From NCBI GenBank assembly GCA_964343605.1, contig CAYFKJ010000002.1:1-64000 (forward strand): a DNA stretch of 64,000 nt, written 5' to 3'. The position numbers and the translations under genes are program-made. Positions within the stretch are counted from its first letter, which is position 1, and every line of letters starts with the position of its first letter. The notes beneath the pieces are model-generated. The model was not told where the DNA came from and ran no database searches. It was given only the letters and a program-made list of their open reading frames with translations. Below are positions 27,200 through 35,390 of this stretch, piece by piece. This stretch comes from CAYFKJ01 sp964343605 (GTDB taxonomy: Bacteria; Pseudomonadota; Alphaproteobacteria; UBA2966).

Positions 27200-28912
27200 C
27201 TATTCCGCGTGCATCTCCCTGAGATTTCGTCGCAGAACCTTGCCGACCGGCGTTTTCGGGATTTCGTCGACGAACTCAACGTGCTTGGGCCGCTTGTAAT
27301 TGGTCAGCGAGCCCTCACAGTGGGCGATGACCTGCTCGGCGGTGATGTTGGGGTCGGTGGAGACGACGTAGGCCTTTACCGCTTCCTCCGTTTTCTCGTC
27401 CGGGATGCCGATGACGCCCACTTCGGCGATGCCGTCCAGGGCCGAGATCACGTCCTCGATCTCGTTGGGATAGACGTTGAAACCGGAGACCAGGATCATG
27501 TCCTTCTTGCGGTCGACGATCTGCAAATAGCCGTCGGCATCGAGGAAGCCGATGTCCCCGGTGTGCAGCCAGCCGTCCTTTATGGTTTCCGCCGTCGCCT
27601 CGGGACGGCCGAGATAGCCTTTCATGACGGTGGGGCCCTTGGCGACCACCTCGCCTTCTTCACCCGCGGCAACTTCGTTGCCATCGGCGTCGACGATTTT
27701 CACGATGGTGTCGGGCACCGGGATGCCGGCGACGCCCAATCGGTTGTTTCCGACGGGACTCATGGTGAGCGCGCCGGCGCATTCCGTCAGGCCGTAGCCC
27801 TGGTTGATCGGCACGCCGGTCAGCGCCTCCCAGCGTTCCGCCACCGCGACATGCTGGGCGGCGCCGCCGGAACCGCAGAATTTAAGGTGCTGCGCGACAT
27901 CCTTGGTGAACCACGGTTCCTCCAGCATCGCGGCGAACAGTGTGTTGATGCCGCTAAAATGCGTGACGGGGTGATTTTCGAAGGCCGTCTTCAGGTTGCT
28001 CGGCGGCCTCGGGCTCGGGATCATCACGCAATGGGCGCCGTACTCGATGCCCGGCAGCATGATCAGGGCGAAAGCCGTGATGTGGTATAGCGGCAGCGCC
28101 ACCACGGTGCAGTCGCCGCCGGCTTCTTCCATCTTGTCGCCGACCAGCGAAAACGTCGTCGCCGCGTTGCACAGGATATTGCGGTGCGTGAGCTCCGCGC
28201 CCTTGCTGCGGCCGGTGGTGCCGCCGGTGTACTGGTACAGTGCGGTGTCGTTGACGGTTGCCCCCTCACGATAGGCGGCGACGTCGATGTTGCTGCCGCT
28301 GCGCTTGGCCGCACCCTGGTTGAGGGCTTCCGGTATCGTGACGTGGGGCGTCCGCATGTCCGGCACCATTTTCTTCACGCGCTTCAGGACGAAACCCATG
28401 ATGGCCTTCTTGATGGTCGGGAAGAAATCCAGCAGCGAGATCTTCACGACCTGCTGGACCGCGGTGTTGGCCACCACTTGGTCGACCTTGTCGCCGAAGA
28501 GGTCGACGACCACCAGCACTTTGGCGCCGGAATCCTTGAGCTGGTGCTCCATTTCGGGCGCCGTATAGAGCGGGTTGATGTTGGTGCAGACGCAGTTGGC
28601 CTTGAAAATGCCGAACACGCTGACGGGGAAGTCGATGCAGTTGGGCGACATCAGCGCCACTGCATCACCGGCGTTGAGACCTGCGACTTCGCGCAGGTAG
28701 ACCGCGAAATCGTCCGTCAACTGGTCAAGTTCGTTGAAATCGATGGTGGTGTAGGCGCCCGTCGAAAGTTGGGTCGAAATCGCCGGCGCGCTGCCGTATT
28801 TACCGGCCGCTACGCCGATGACGTCGGCCAGGTGGCCGTGCCCGATCGCCGATTCTTCGTAATTCTTCGCGTCTTCCGGATAAAATTCGGTCCAGGAATG
28901 TCCCTCGCCCAT
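27200..28912 (-). CDS. long-chain fatty acid-CoA ligase (FadD-like)
   Basis: A 570-aa AMP-forming acyl-CoA synthetase of FadD type. It has YQYTGGTTGRSKGAELTH, the YGLTECAGALT motif, TGDIGFLDADGYLQIVDRKKDMI and the C-terminal catalytic-Lys region TPVGKVLRRNLRE. It activates long-chain fatty acids for beta-oxidation or lipid synthesis. GGGGAG lies 6 nt before ATG 28912. It is divergent from the radical SAM gene (137-bp gap) and convergent with acuI. Confidence 0.93.
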   Translation of the reverse strand: MGEGHSWTEFYPEDAKNYEESAIGHGHLADVIGVAAGKYGSAPAISTQLSTGAYTTIDFNELDQLTDDFAVYLREVAGLNAGDAVALMSPNCIDFPVSVFGIFKANCVCTNINPLYTAPEMEHQLKDSGAKVLVVVDLFGDKVDQVVANTAVQQVVKISLLDFFPTIKKAIMGFVLKRVKKMVPDMRTPHVTIPEALNQGAAKRSGSNIDVAAYREGATVNDTALYQYTGGTTGRSKGAELTHRNILCNAATTFSLVGDKMEEAGGDCTVVALPLYHITAFALIMLPGIEYGAHCVMIPSPRPPSNLKTAFENHPVTHFSGINTLFAAMLEEPWFTKDVAQHLKFCGSGGAAQHVAVAERWEALTGVPINQGYGLTECAGALTMSPVGNNRLGVAGIPVPDTIVKIVDADGNEVAAGEEGEVVAKGPTVMKGYLGRPEATAETIKDGWLHTGDIGFLDADGYLQIVDRKKDMILVSGFNVYPNEIEDVISALDGIAEVGVIGIPDEKTEEAVKAYVVSTDPNITAEQVIAHCEGSLTNYKRPKHVEFVDEIPKTPVGKVLRRNLREMHAE

Positions 28913-29049
28913 TGTCTGCTCCCCGATGAAAAACCTTACCTTTGCGGCGGTTTTGTTTTGTTATGTCTGCAGAGTTGGTCAAACATACAGTGGGAATGCC
29001 GGATTCGGCAAAGCATTGATGGTTGATAGACGCGAAGGAGAATCGACAA

Positions 29050-29979
29050 ATGGGTGATGGGCTGGACGTCAGGGCGCCGACGGATTTCGGCGACCGCGAA
29101 TATCCGGTGGCCCTGGTGAATGTCACCAATGCCTGCAATCTGGAATGCAGCCACTGCTTCATCTTCCGCGACGGCAATCCCAACAGCGCCCGGGACAAGA
29201 TGGACGACGCGACGATGCTGGGTCAGCTCGAGATCCTGCGCGACCGCCACGGCATCAAATACATGTACTTCATGGGCGGGGAGCCGATGATCCGCCGGGA
29301 CCTGGTGTTGAAGGGCATGGACCTGTTCGACGAGTGCCAGATCGTTACCAACGGCACCTACGGCATTCCCTCCGTGCCCGGCCATGTGGTTACGGTATCG
29401 CTGGACGGGCCGGAAGCGGTCAACGACCCGATCCGGGGGGAGGGTGTCTTTGCCAAGGTCCGCGACGCCATATTTACCCGTGACGGCGATGACGGTACCG
29501 ACGTCATCGTGCAGATGGTCGTGACCTACCAGAACGAAGGGGGCCTGGAAGCCTTTTTCGAGGAAGTTAAGGATTGGCCGATCGCCGGCGTCGCGGTTTC
29601 GCTCTACGTGCCCTGCAAGGATGACGACAGCGGTCTCGACTGGCCGACGCTGCAAGAACGCGATGAGGTCGTTCACCGCCTGATCGAACTCAAACAGAAG
29701 TATCCCGATCTCTTGAAGGCCAACGTGCCTTCCTTGCGCCTGATGCTGTCGGACACGGCTCTTGAGGTGACCGGCACGGACGGCGCCGATTGCGTCATCC
29801 GGGGCACGACGCTGACGCTTTATGTCGGCGATGACGGCAATTTCGAGCAGACCTTCTGCTGTTACGGCAATAACGTCGATTGTTCGCGTTGCGGCAGTTA
29901 TCTCCTGTTCAACGCCTACCATCACAAGCAGGCCCAAAGCGGCAGCCACGCCAGCAAGGCGGCGACGGGGCAGCTGTGA
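29050..29979 (+). CDS. radical SAM protein with C-terminal cysteine cluster
   Basis: A 309-aa radical S-adenosylmethionine enzyme. The cluster motif CNLECSHC lies at residues 27-34, followed by the SAM-contacting GGEP and a beta strand IVTNGTYG, typical of the MoaA/PqqE/SkfB group. A second cysteine set, FCCYGNNVDCSRCGSY, lies near residues 275-290 and may bind an auxiliary Fe-S cluster. AAGGAG (29035-29040) is 9 nt before ATG 29050, which is preferred over a TTG nine codons earlier. Two paralogous PAS_5-like genes follow at short spacing. The substrate and product are unknown. Confidence 0.82.
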   Translation: MGDGLDVRAPTDFGDREYPVALVNVTNACNLECSHCFIFRDGNPNSARDKMDDATMLGQLEILRDRHGIKYMYFMGGEPMIRRDLVLKGMDLFDECQIVTNGTYGIPSVPGHVVTVSLDGPEAVNDPIRGEGVFAKVRDAIFTRDGDDGTDVIVQMVVTYQNEGGLEAFFEEVKDWPIAGVAVSLYVPCKDDDSGLDWPTLQERDEVVHRLIELKQKYPDLLKANVPSLRLMLSDTALEVTGTDGADCVIRGTTLTLYVGDDGNFEQTFCCYGNNVDCSRCGSYLLFNAYHHKQAQSGSHASKAATGQL

Positions 29980-30015
29980 GCGGCCCGGCGATAGCGACGA
30001 GTAGGATGTGGTCAC

Positions 30016-30462
30016 ATGTTGTTTGAACGCGATTGCCAAGCGGCCATGGATAACCCGCGGATCCGGACCTTCATGGAAGCCGTGAGCGAGGCTGCCGGTG
30101 AGGACATCCTTACCCAGCGCCAGTTCCAGGAACCCCGCTTCAGCAAGTTCTGGCCCAACTGCGTCATCACGCGCTATGTCGAGGAGATGGACGATTACGA
30201 ATTCGTCCTGATGGGCGGAGATCTCGTGGCCCTGGGCGGCCGCGATCTGACCGGCAAGTTCATCTCCGGCGGCAGTTACATGAACACCGCGGAAGATCTT
30301 CGAAACTACAACGGCGACGTCATTCGGCTGCAGCGGCCGATCTACTGCTGCGGATCGGTCGATTTCGAGGACTTTGAATACAAGACCTGGAAGCAAGTCA
30401 AGATCCCGTTCGAGATGAACGGGACTTACGGCCAGACCTTGGGCTTTTCGGTTTTCGATTGA
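30016..30462 (+). CDS. PAS_5-like small protein A
   Basis: A 148-aa soluble protein. Its core, FWPNCVITRYVEEMDDYEFVLMG then GGRDLTGKFISGG, resembles the PAS_5 (PF07310) domain common in Rhodospirillales, whose usual phrase is a lipid- or signal-sensing fold of the form YRLVGT...GRDLTGR. A vicinal Cys pair IYCCGS lies at about residues 108-113, and the C-terminus WKQVKIPFEMNG resembles the family end. AGGA lies 9 nt before the ATG. It follows the radical SAM gene by 36 nt and is paralogous to the next gene. The PAS_5 call is by eye, so moderate; role unknown. Confidence 0.6.
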   Translation: MLFERDCQAAMDNPRIRTFMEAVSEAAGEDILTQRQFQEPRFSKFWPNCVITRYVEEMDDYEFVLMGGDLVALGGRDLTGKFISGGSYMNTAEDLRNYNGDVIRLQRPIYCCGSVDFEDFEYKTWKQVKIPFEMNGTYGQTLGFSVFD

Positions 30463-30507
30463 CGGAATTACGGGTGCTAGCGGCGATGGAACAGCGGAGC
30501 CGGCCAC

Positions 30508-30984
30508 ATGCTGTTTGAGCACGATTGCGAAGCGGCCGAGAAGAACCCGCGGATCGTGGCGTTCATGACGGCCGTTCGAGAGGCGGCCGGGGACGCCGTT
30601 TTCACTCAACGTATGTTCCAGGAGCCCGAATTCAGCAGCTTCTGGCCCAACAGCGTGATCACCCGCCACGTCGAGGAGCGGGACGACTACCTTTTCGTCC
30701 TAGTGGGCGGCGAACTGGTGGCGATGGGCGGCCGTGACATGACGGGCAAGTACATATCCGAGGGCAATTACGCCCGCACCGAGGCGGATTTGCGCAAATA
30801 CAACGCCGATGTCATCCGCGAGGGCCGCACGATCTACTGCTGCGGCTCCATCGACATCAAAAACCAGGAATACAAGTCCTGGCACCAGGTCAAACTGCCT
30901 TTCGAGATGAGCGGTAAACTCAACCAGACGCTCGGGTACACGGTGTTCGAAAAGGAACAGAATCCGGGCGCGTCTGCGTACTGA
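30508..30984 (+). CDS. PAS_5-like small protein B (paralogue of A)
   Basis: A 158-aa protein aligned with its upstream neighbour over its whole length. Shared blocks include MLFE, EAAG, FWPN.VITR, EE.DDY.FVL, GGRDMTGKYIS, IYCCGS and PFEMSG. It differs by a charged, longer C-terminus (EKEQNPGASAY). A GGAG lies 8 nt before the ATG. Retention of the CC pair and the WPN and GGRD motifs in both copies indicates constraint on those positions. Together with the radical SAM gene it makes a three-gene cassette; an Fe-S or thiol-linked function is speculation. Confidence 0.6.
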   Translation: MLFEHDCEAAEKNPRIVAFMTAVREAAGDAVFTQRMFQEPEFSSFWPNSVITRHVEERDDYLFVLVGGELVAMGGRDMTGKYISEGNYARTEADLRKYNADVIREGRTIYCCGSIDIKNQEYKSWHQVKLPFEMSGKLNQTLGYTVFEKEQNPGASAY

Positions 30985-30990
30985 GGCAAC

Positions 30991-31115
30991 AAAAACAAAC
31001 TGGATTCCGGCGAAGCCTGTCCTCGCGAAGGCGGGGGCCGGGATGACGATTGTGTTTTACCATTACACTCTTCCGTCACCCCGGACTTGATCCGGGGTTC
31101 AGGTTTCTTTTTTCC
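30991..31115. repeat. dispersed palindromic repeat; its 3' half is a terminator-like hairpin
   Basis: The 5' part starts ACTGGATTCCGGCGAAGC and contains a degenerate GCGGGGGCCGGGATGACG hairpin half. The 3' part is the hairpin CCCCGGA CTTGA TCCGGGG (31079-31097), followed by TTTCTTTTTT (31104-31113). The hairpin plus U-tract has the form of a Rho-independent terminator for the radical SAM cassette. Confidence 0.75.
31079..31113 (+). terminator. Rho-independent terminator within repeat
   Basis: A 7-bp perfect stem (CCCCGGA/TCCGGGG) with a CTTGA loop is followed after 6 nt by TTTCTTTTTT. It lies 95 bp downstream of the stop of PAS_5-like protein B. The stem sequence is the same palindrome used throughout the dispersed repeats of the window. 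Confidence 0.6.
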
Positions 31116-31217
31116 TAAAGCGTCCCTCCAACGTCAACGGCCGTGGTTGTCGGCATCTGGCGAATATGTGAGTCTCTGACTATCAGGGGTCCCCTGTCGG
31201 AAACGGAGCAGTCCAAA

Positions 31218-31571
31218 ATGCGCCCTAGGGAACTAGTGGAGGCCTGGGTGAAGGCCTTCAATCGTGGAGATGCCGACGAGATGGCTGGCTTCTACGCCGA
31301 CGACGCGGTGAACCATCAGGTGGCCAACGAGCCTGTAGAAGGGCGTGCCGCCATACGCGACATGTTCGCAGCTGAGTTTGCCCAGGCCGAGATGGTTTGC
31401 ATCGTTGAGAACATTTTCGAGGACGGTGATTGGGCGATCCTGGAATGGAAAGATCCACTGGGCTTACGCGGATGCGGCTTCTTCCAAATCCGCAACGACA
31501 AAATCGCCTTTCAACGGGGGTATTGGGACAAGCTCTCCTTCCTGAAGCAACACGGCTTTCCTTTAGAGTGA
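31218..31571 (+). CDS. SnoaL-like/NTF2-fold polyketide cyclase-family protein
   Basis: A 117-aa cone-shaped NTF2-like protein. It begins MRPRELVEAWVKAFNRGDADEMAGFYADDAVNH and has GRAAIRDMFAAEF and FFQIRNDKIAFQRGYWD, the SnoaL signature. GGAG (31205-31208) lies 9 nt before ATG 31218. Family members are cyclases, epoxide hydrolases or unassigned small-molecule-binding proteins, so no reaction is proposed. It stands alone between two terminator-type repeats. Confidence 0.8.
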   Translation: MRPRELVEAWVKAFNRGDADEMAGFYADDAVNHQVANEPVEGRAAIRDMFAAEFAQAEMVCIVENIFEDGDWAILEWKDPLGLRGCGFFQIRNDKIAFQRGYWDKLSFLKQHGFPLE

Positions 31572-31605
31572 TTATCGATCAAGTACGCACACCCAAAACT
31601 TGTCA

Positions 31606-31640
31606 CCCCGGACTTGATCCGGGGTCCAGGTTTCTTTTTT
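31606..31640 (+). terminator. Rho-independent terminator after the SnoaL-like gene
   Basis: CCCCGGA (31606-31612), loop CTTGA and TCCGGGG (31618-31624), followed by TTTCTTTTTT at 31631-31640, 35 bp past the SnoaL stop. It is the same half-element as at 31079, so the repeat appears reused as a terminator. Confidence 0.65.
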
Positions 31641-31657
31641 CTTCAATTTCTCAATAT

Positions 31658-31684
31658 TTTTCATTATAACTATAACATTATAAT
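31658..31684 (+). promoter_or_regulatory. AT-rich promoter with embedded operator-like inverted repeat (rdh-marR operon)
   Basis: A perfect -10 hexamer TATAAT sits at 31679-31684. A possible -35 TTTTCA lies at 31658-31663 with a 15-bp spacer. A 7-bp inverted repeat, ATTATAA (31663-31669) and TTATAAT (31678-31684), overlaps the -10 box. Such an arrangement fits repression by the MarR protein encoded two genes later, but binding is inferred. Confidence 0.55.
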
Positions 31685-31714
31685 ACGAATGAAATAAAAT
31701 TATGGAGCACTCCC

Positions 31715-33052
31715 ATGCTGCCCATCTTTTCCCGGCGGAAACGGCCCATGCATCAGGGGAAATACCCGATGCATAAGCTGAAAAGGGTCGACGAGCCGAC
31801 GACGTTGATCATCGATGACGAGGTTCGGCGCACGCCGATGCGCGTGAACGGGTTTTTTCGGGCGGCGCACGGGGATTTCGGCGAACGGGCGGCCACCGAG
31901 GTCAAGCGCTTCATCAAGAAAACGCCGCTGTCGGCCGCCATCAGCAACGTCGGCAAGAACCTGATCAAGGCGCAGGACGGCGAGGTGGCGGCGGAGGTGG
32001 CGCCCATAAGCAACGATCCGCGCACGCTAGCCGAACACATCAAGTCGCTGTCGTACTTTCTCGACGCCGATCTCACCGGCATCTGCGAGGCCAAGGACTA
32101 CTGCTGGTACAGCCACGACAAGCACGGCAAGCCCATCGAGCCCTACCACAGCCATGCCATCGTCATGATCATCGACCAGGGCTTCGACACCATGGACAGC
32201 GCCAGCGGCGACGACTGGGTGAGTGCAGCCCAAAGCTACCGTGCCTACGTCCGCGGGGCGGAAATCGCCGACATCATGGCCGATTATATCCGCAGATTGG
32301 GCTATCCGGCCCGCGCCCACACCAATTTCGATAGCCACGTGCAGCACGTGCCGCTTTCGCTGCTGGCGGGGCTTGGGGAGATGAGCCGCATCGGCGAGAT
32401 GGTGGTGAACCCCTTCGTCGGACCGCGCCTCAAGACCGTCGTCGTCACCACCGACCTGCCGATGGAGATCGACAAACCCATCGACTTCGGCATGCAGGAC
32501 TTCTGCGCGGCCTGCAAGAAGTGCGCGCGCGAATGCCCCTGCGGCGCCATCCCCTACGGTGACAAGATCATGTACAACGGCTACGAGACCTGGAAGCCGG
32601 ATTCCGAGGGCTGCACCAAGTACCGCACCACCAATCCCAAGGGCGCGGCCTGCGGGCGCTGCATGAAGATGTGCCCGTGGAACAAGGAGGGCCTACTGCA
32701 CCACCGCCTCGCCATGTGGGCGGCGATCAGGCTGCCGTTCACCCGGCGTTTCCTGATCTGGCTCGACGACAAGCTGAGGTACGGCGAGCGCAATCCGAAA
32801 AACCGCTGGTGGTTCGACCTCGAGACCGTTGATGGCCGGGTCGGACCGGCCGCCGCCGTCAACGAACGCGGCCTCAACGTCGATAAGAAAGAGCCGAAGG
32901 CCGCCAAGCTCGCCGTCCACGAACCCGATATGTGGCCCGAGCCCGACAACATGGCGCCGGTACCGACCGACCGGGCCGAGGGCCGCCGCCGTTACGCGGC
33001 TGCAGAAAGCCCCGATGCCGCCCGCGCGCGGCTCGGAGGGCCGGTGACATGA
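31715..33052 (+). CDS. cytoplasmic reductive dehalogenase-like (RdhA family) iron-sulfur protein
   Basis: A 445-aa protein related to reductive dehalogenases, which use cobalamin and two [4Fe-4S] clusters. It has the RdhA phrase VPLSLLAGLGEMSRIGEM followed by TTDLPMEIDKPIDFGM. The first cluster motif is CAACKKCAREC and the second is a Cys then CGRCMKMCPWNK. It lacks a Tat signal and a fused reductase, unlike respiratory and some catabolic RdhAs. Queuosine-type epoxide reductase is the alternative, but length and the WKPDSEGCTKY region favour RdhA. GGAG lies 7 nt before ATG 31715; its TGA overlaps marR. A cobalamin site is not proven. Confidence 0.72.
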   Translation: MLPIFSRRKRPMHQGKYPMHKLKRVDEPTTLIIDDEVRRTPMRVNGFFRAAHGDFGERAATEVKRFIKKTPLSAAISNVGKNLIKAQDGEVAAEVAPISNDPRTLAEHIKSLSYFLDADLTGICEAKDYCWYSHDKHGKPIEPYHSHAIVMIIDQGFDTMDSASGDDWVSAAQSYRAYVRGAEIADIMADYIRRLGYPARAHTNFDSHVQHVPLSLLAGLGEMSRIGEMVVNPFVGPRLKTVVVTTDLPMEIDKPIDFGMQDFCAACKKCARECPCGAIPYGDKIMYNGYETWKPDSEGCTKYRTTNPKGAACGRCMKMCPWNKEGLLHHRLAMWAAIRLPFTRRFLIWLDDKLRYGERNPKNRWWFDLETVDGRVGPAAAVNERGLNVDKKEPKAAKLAVHEPDMWPEPDNMAPVPTDRAEGRRRYAAAESPDAARARLGGPVT

Positions 33053-33498
33053 GCGATCTTGCCTACGACAATGACAGACCGATCCCATACCTGTTGGACA
33101 ACCAGATCGGTTACCTCCTAGGCCGGGCGCGGGGCGTGGCGTTGAGGAACTTGCGCCGCAAGCTCGGCGATCTCGATTTGACGCCGCCGCAATTTGGCGC
33201 GTTGCTCAAGCTGATGGAGCTTGGTGAAGCGTCGCAGAACGAGCTCGGCCGCCAAAGCGGCATGAAACCGGCCACCGTTCACGGTGTGATCCGGCGCCTG
33301 CAGAGCCGGGGTCTGGTCGAATCCCGTCGCTCGCCGGAGGATCAACGCCTCCTGCTGGTGGCCCTCACGGCGGCGGGTCTGGAAACCGCCGCCGAGGTGG
33401 CCCGCCATTCCAGCGCGGCGTCGGCCGAAACCCTGGCGCCGTTGGACGAAAATGAACAGGCCTTGCTGGAAGGGCTCTTACGCCGCATCATCCGATGA
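33049..33498 (+). CDS. MarR family transcriptional regulator
   Basis: A 149-aa winged helix-turn-helix regulator. LTPPQFGALLKLMELGEAS precedes the HTH QNELGRQSGMKPATVHGVIRRL, and the wing ends in RSPEDQRLLLVALTAAG, all typical MarR. The ATG overlaps the upstream gene's stop (ATGA), so homology starts at MSDLAYDND rather than at an earlier in-frame codon. It lies directly before a feruloyl-CoA-synthase-type ligase, a common arrangement for aromatic-acid regulons in which the CoA thioester is the ligand. That ligand is inference here. Confidence 0.9.
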   Translation: MSDLAYDNDRPIPYLLDNQIGYLLGRARGVALRNLRRKLGDLDLTPPQFGALLKLMELGEASQNELGRQSGMKPATVHGVIRRLQSRGLVESRRSPEDQRLLLVALTAAGLETAAEVARHSSAASAETLAPLDENEQALLEGLLRRIIR

Positions 33499-33542
33499 TA
33501 TGATGACCGCCGTTCACAACTACTGAGTAAACGGATTTAGTC

Positions 33543-35390
33543 ATGACCCAAGCCCCCCGCGCGTCCCTTGCGTTCGCCACCCCCGACATCGAAACCGTCA
33601 AACGCGACAACGGCGAAGTGCTGCTGTCTTCGCGCGATCCCCTGGGCGATTACGACACCCAGGTTTCGGTCTGGTTGCGGCGCTGGGCGGAGAAAACGCC
33701 GGAGGCGACCTTTCTCGCCGAGCGGGACGGCTCGGGAGGTTGGCGGCGCTTGTCTTACGCCGAGGCGCGCAAATCGGCGGATGCGGTGTCGCAGGCGCTG
33801 CTGGACCGCGGTCTCGGGCCGGACCGGCCGGTCATGATCCTTTCCGGCAACGCCGTCGATCACGGCATCCTGGCGCTCGGTGCCATGCAGGTGGGCGTGC
33901 CGGTCGTGCCGGTGTCGCCAGCCTATTCGCTGATGAGCCAGGACCACGCCAAGGTGAAGCACATCTTCGATCTCTGCCGGCCCGGCCTGATCTACGCCGC
34001 TAGCGGCGAGATGTTCGCCGGCGCCTTGAGCAGCCTCGATCTCGAAGGCGTCGAGGTCGTCGTCAGCGCCGCGCCGCCAGAAGGCGTGGCGACAACGGGT
34101 TTTGCCGATCTGGTGCGGACGGTCCCGATGGACGCCGTGGAAATCGCCTATGCGGGTGTCGGCGCCGACACCATCGCCAAGATCCTGTTCACCTCGGGCT
34201 CTACGGGCCTGCCCAAGGGCGTGATCAACACGCAACGCATGCTCTGCGCTTCCCAGCAAAGCCTATTCCAAGCCTGGCCGTTCCTGGCGGACGAGCCGCC
34301 GGTGGTGCTGGACTGGCTGCCCTGGAACCACACCTTCGGCGGCAATCACAATTTCAACCTGGTGCTGCGCAACGGCGGCACGATGTACGTCGACGGCGGA
34401 AAGCCTGCGCCGGGACTGATCGAACAGACCATTGCCAACATCCGCGACGTCTCCACCAGCATCTACTTCAACGTGCCCGCCGGCTACAACATGCTGCTGC
34501 CGTACCTGGAGGCCGACGGCGAACTCCGAGACATGTTCTTCGCCAAGCTGCAGCTCATCTTCTATGCGGCCGCCGCCCTGCCGCAGGACCTGTGGGAACG
34601 CCTGGAGGCGCTCTCCGTGGCCTCGCGGGGGGAGCGGGTGATGATGACGTCGGCCTGGGGCTCCACCGAAACCTCGCCGCTTTCGACCTCCGCCCACTTC
34701 GAGTTGGAAAGCGCCGGCAACATCGGCGTGCCGGTCCCGGGCGTGACCATCAAAATGGTGCCCTCAGGCGACAAGATGGAACTGCGGGTCAAGGGTCCCA
34801 ACGTGATGCCGGGCTATCTGAAGGCTGACGACCTCACCAAGGCCGCCTTCGACGATGAGGATTTCTACCGCATCGGCGACGCCGGACGGCTGATTGATGA
34901 AGCCGACGGCGCCAAGGGCATTGCCTTCGACGGCCGGGTGGCGGAAGACTTCAAGCTTCTTTCCGGTACCTGGGTTGCCGTGGGTGCTTTAAGGGTTCGT
35001 GTGTTGGCGGCCGCCAGTCCGGCGCTTCAGGACGCCGTCGTCACGGGCCACGACCGCGACTACATCGGCCTTCTGGCTTGGCCGAACCTGCCGGCCTGCC
35101 GCGAGATGGCCGGGCTGGGGGAGGATGCCTCGCCCGCTGACACCGTCGGCCACGAGAAGGTACGGGACCACGTTGCCTCCGCCTTGACGGCTTACAACGC
35201 GGATGCCGGTGGGTCCAGCAACCGCGTCCGGCGGGTTATCCTGATGACGGAACCGCCTTCCATCGACGCCAACGAGATCACCGACAAGGGCTACATCAAC
35301 CAGCGCGCCACGTTGGACCGGCGGGCCGACCTAGTGGCCGCCCTCCACGCCGAGAGCCCGGGAGACGACGTGATCGTCATCGACGGATGA
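33543..35390 (+). CDS. feruloyl-CoA synthase-type acyl/aryl-CoA ligase
   Basis: A 615-aa AMP-forming ligase. It follows the feruloyl-CoA synthase pattern: N-terminal DPLGDYDTQVSVWLRRWAEKTP, adenylation loop LFTSGSTGLPKGVINTQ (about 216-232), WLPWNHTFGGNHNF, and the extended C-terminal region FDGRVAEDFKLLSGTW. It activates an aryl- or alkyl-carboxylate to its CoA ester. It lies 44 bp after the MarR gene, with the methyltransferase start inside its stop (ATGA). Ferulate itself is not assured, because hydratase-lyase and vanillin dehydrogenase partners are absent nearby. Confidence 0.85.
   Translation: MTQAPRASLAFATPDIETVKRDNGEVLLSSRDPLGDYDTQVSVWLRRWAEKTPEATFLAERDGSGGWRRLSYAEARKSADAVSQALLDRGLGPDRPVMILSGNAVDHGILALGAMQVGVPVVPVSPAYSLMSQDHAKVKHIFDLCRPGLIYAASGEMFAGALSSLDLEGVEVVVSAAPPEGVATTGFADLVRTVPMDAVEIAYAGVGADTIAKILFTSGSTGLPKGVINTQRMLCASQQSLFQAWPFLADEPPVVLDWLPWNHTFGGNHNFNLVLRNGGTMYVDGGKPAPGLIEQTIANIRDVSTSIYFNVPAGYNMLLPYLEADGELRDMFFAKLQLIFYAAAALPQDLWERLEALSVASRGERVMMTSAWGSTETSPLSTSAHFELESAGNIGVPVPGVTIKMVPSGDKMELRVKGPNVMPGYLKADDLTKAAFDDEDFYRIGDAGRLIDEADGAKGIAFDGRVAEDFKLLSGTWVAVGALRVRVLAAASPALQDAVVTGHDRDYIGLLAWPNLPACREMAGLGEDASPADTVGHEKVRDHVASALTAYNADAGGSSNRVRRVILMTEPPSIDANEITDKGYINQRATLDRRADLVAALHAESPGDDVIVIDG

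Noticed and set aside
29050..30984. A known peptide-maturation (RiPP) operon
   Set aside because: No short precursor peptide or transporter is seen, and the small genes encode folded PAS-like domains of about 150 aa rather than precursor peptides.
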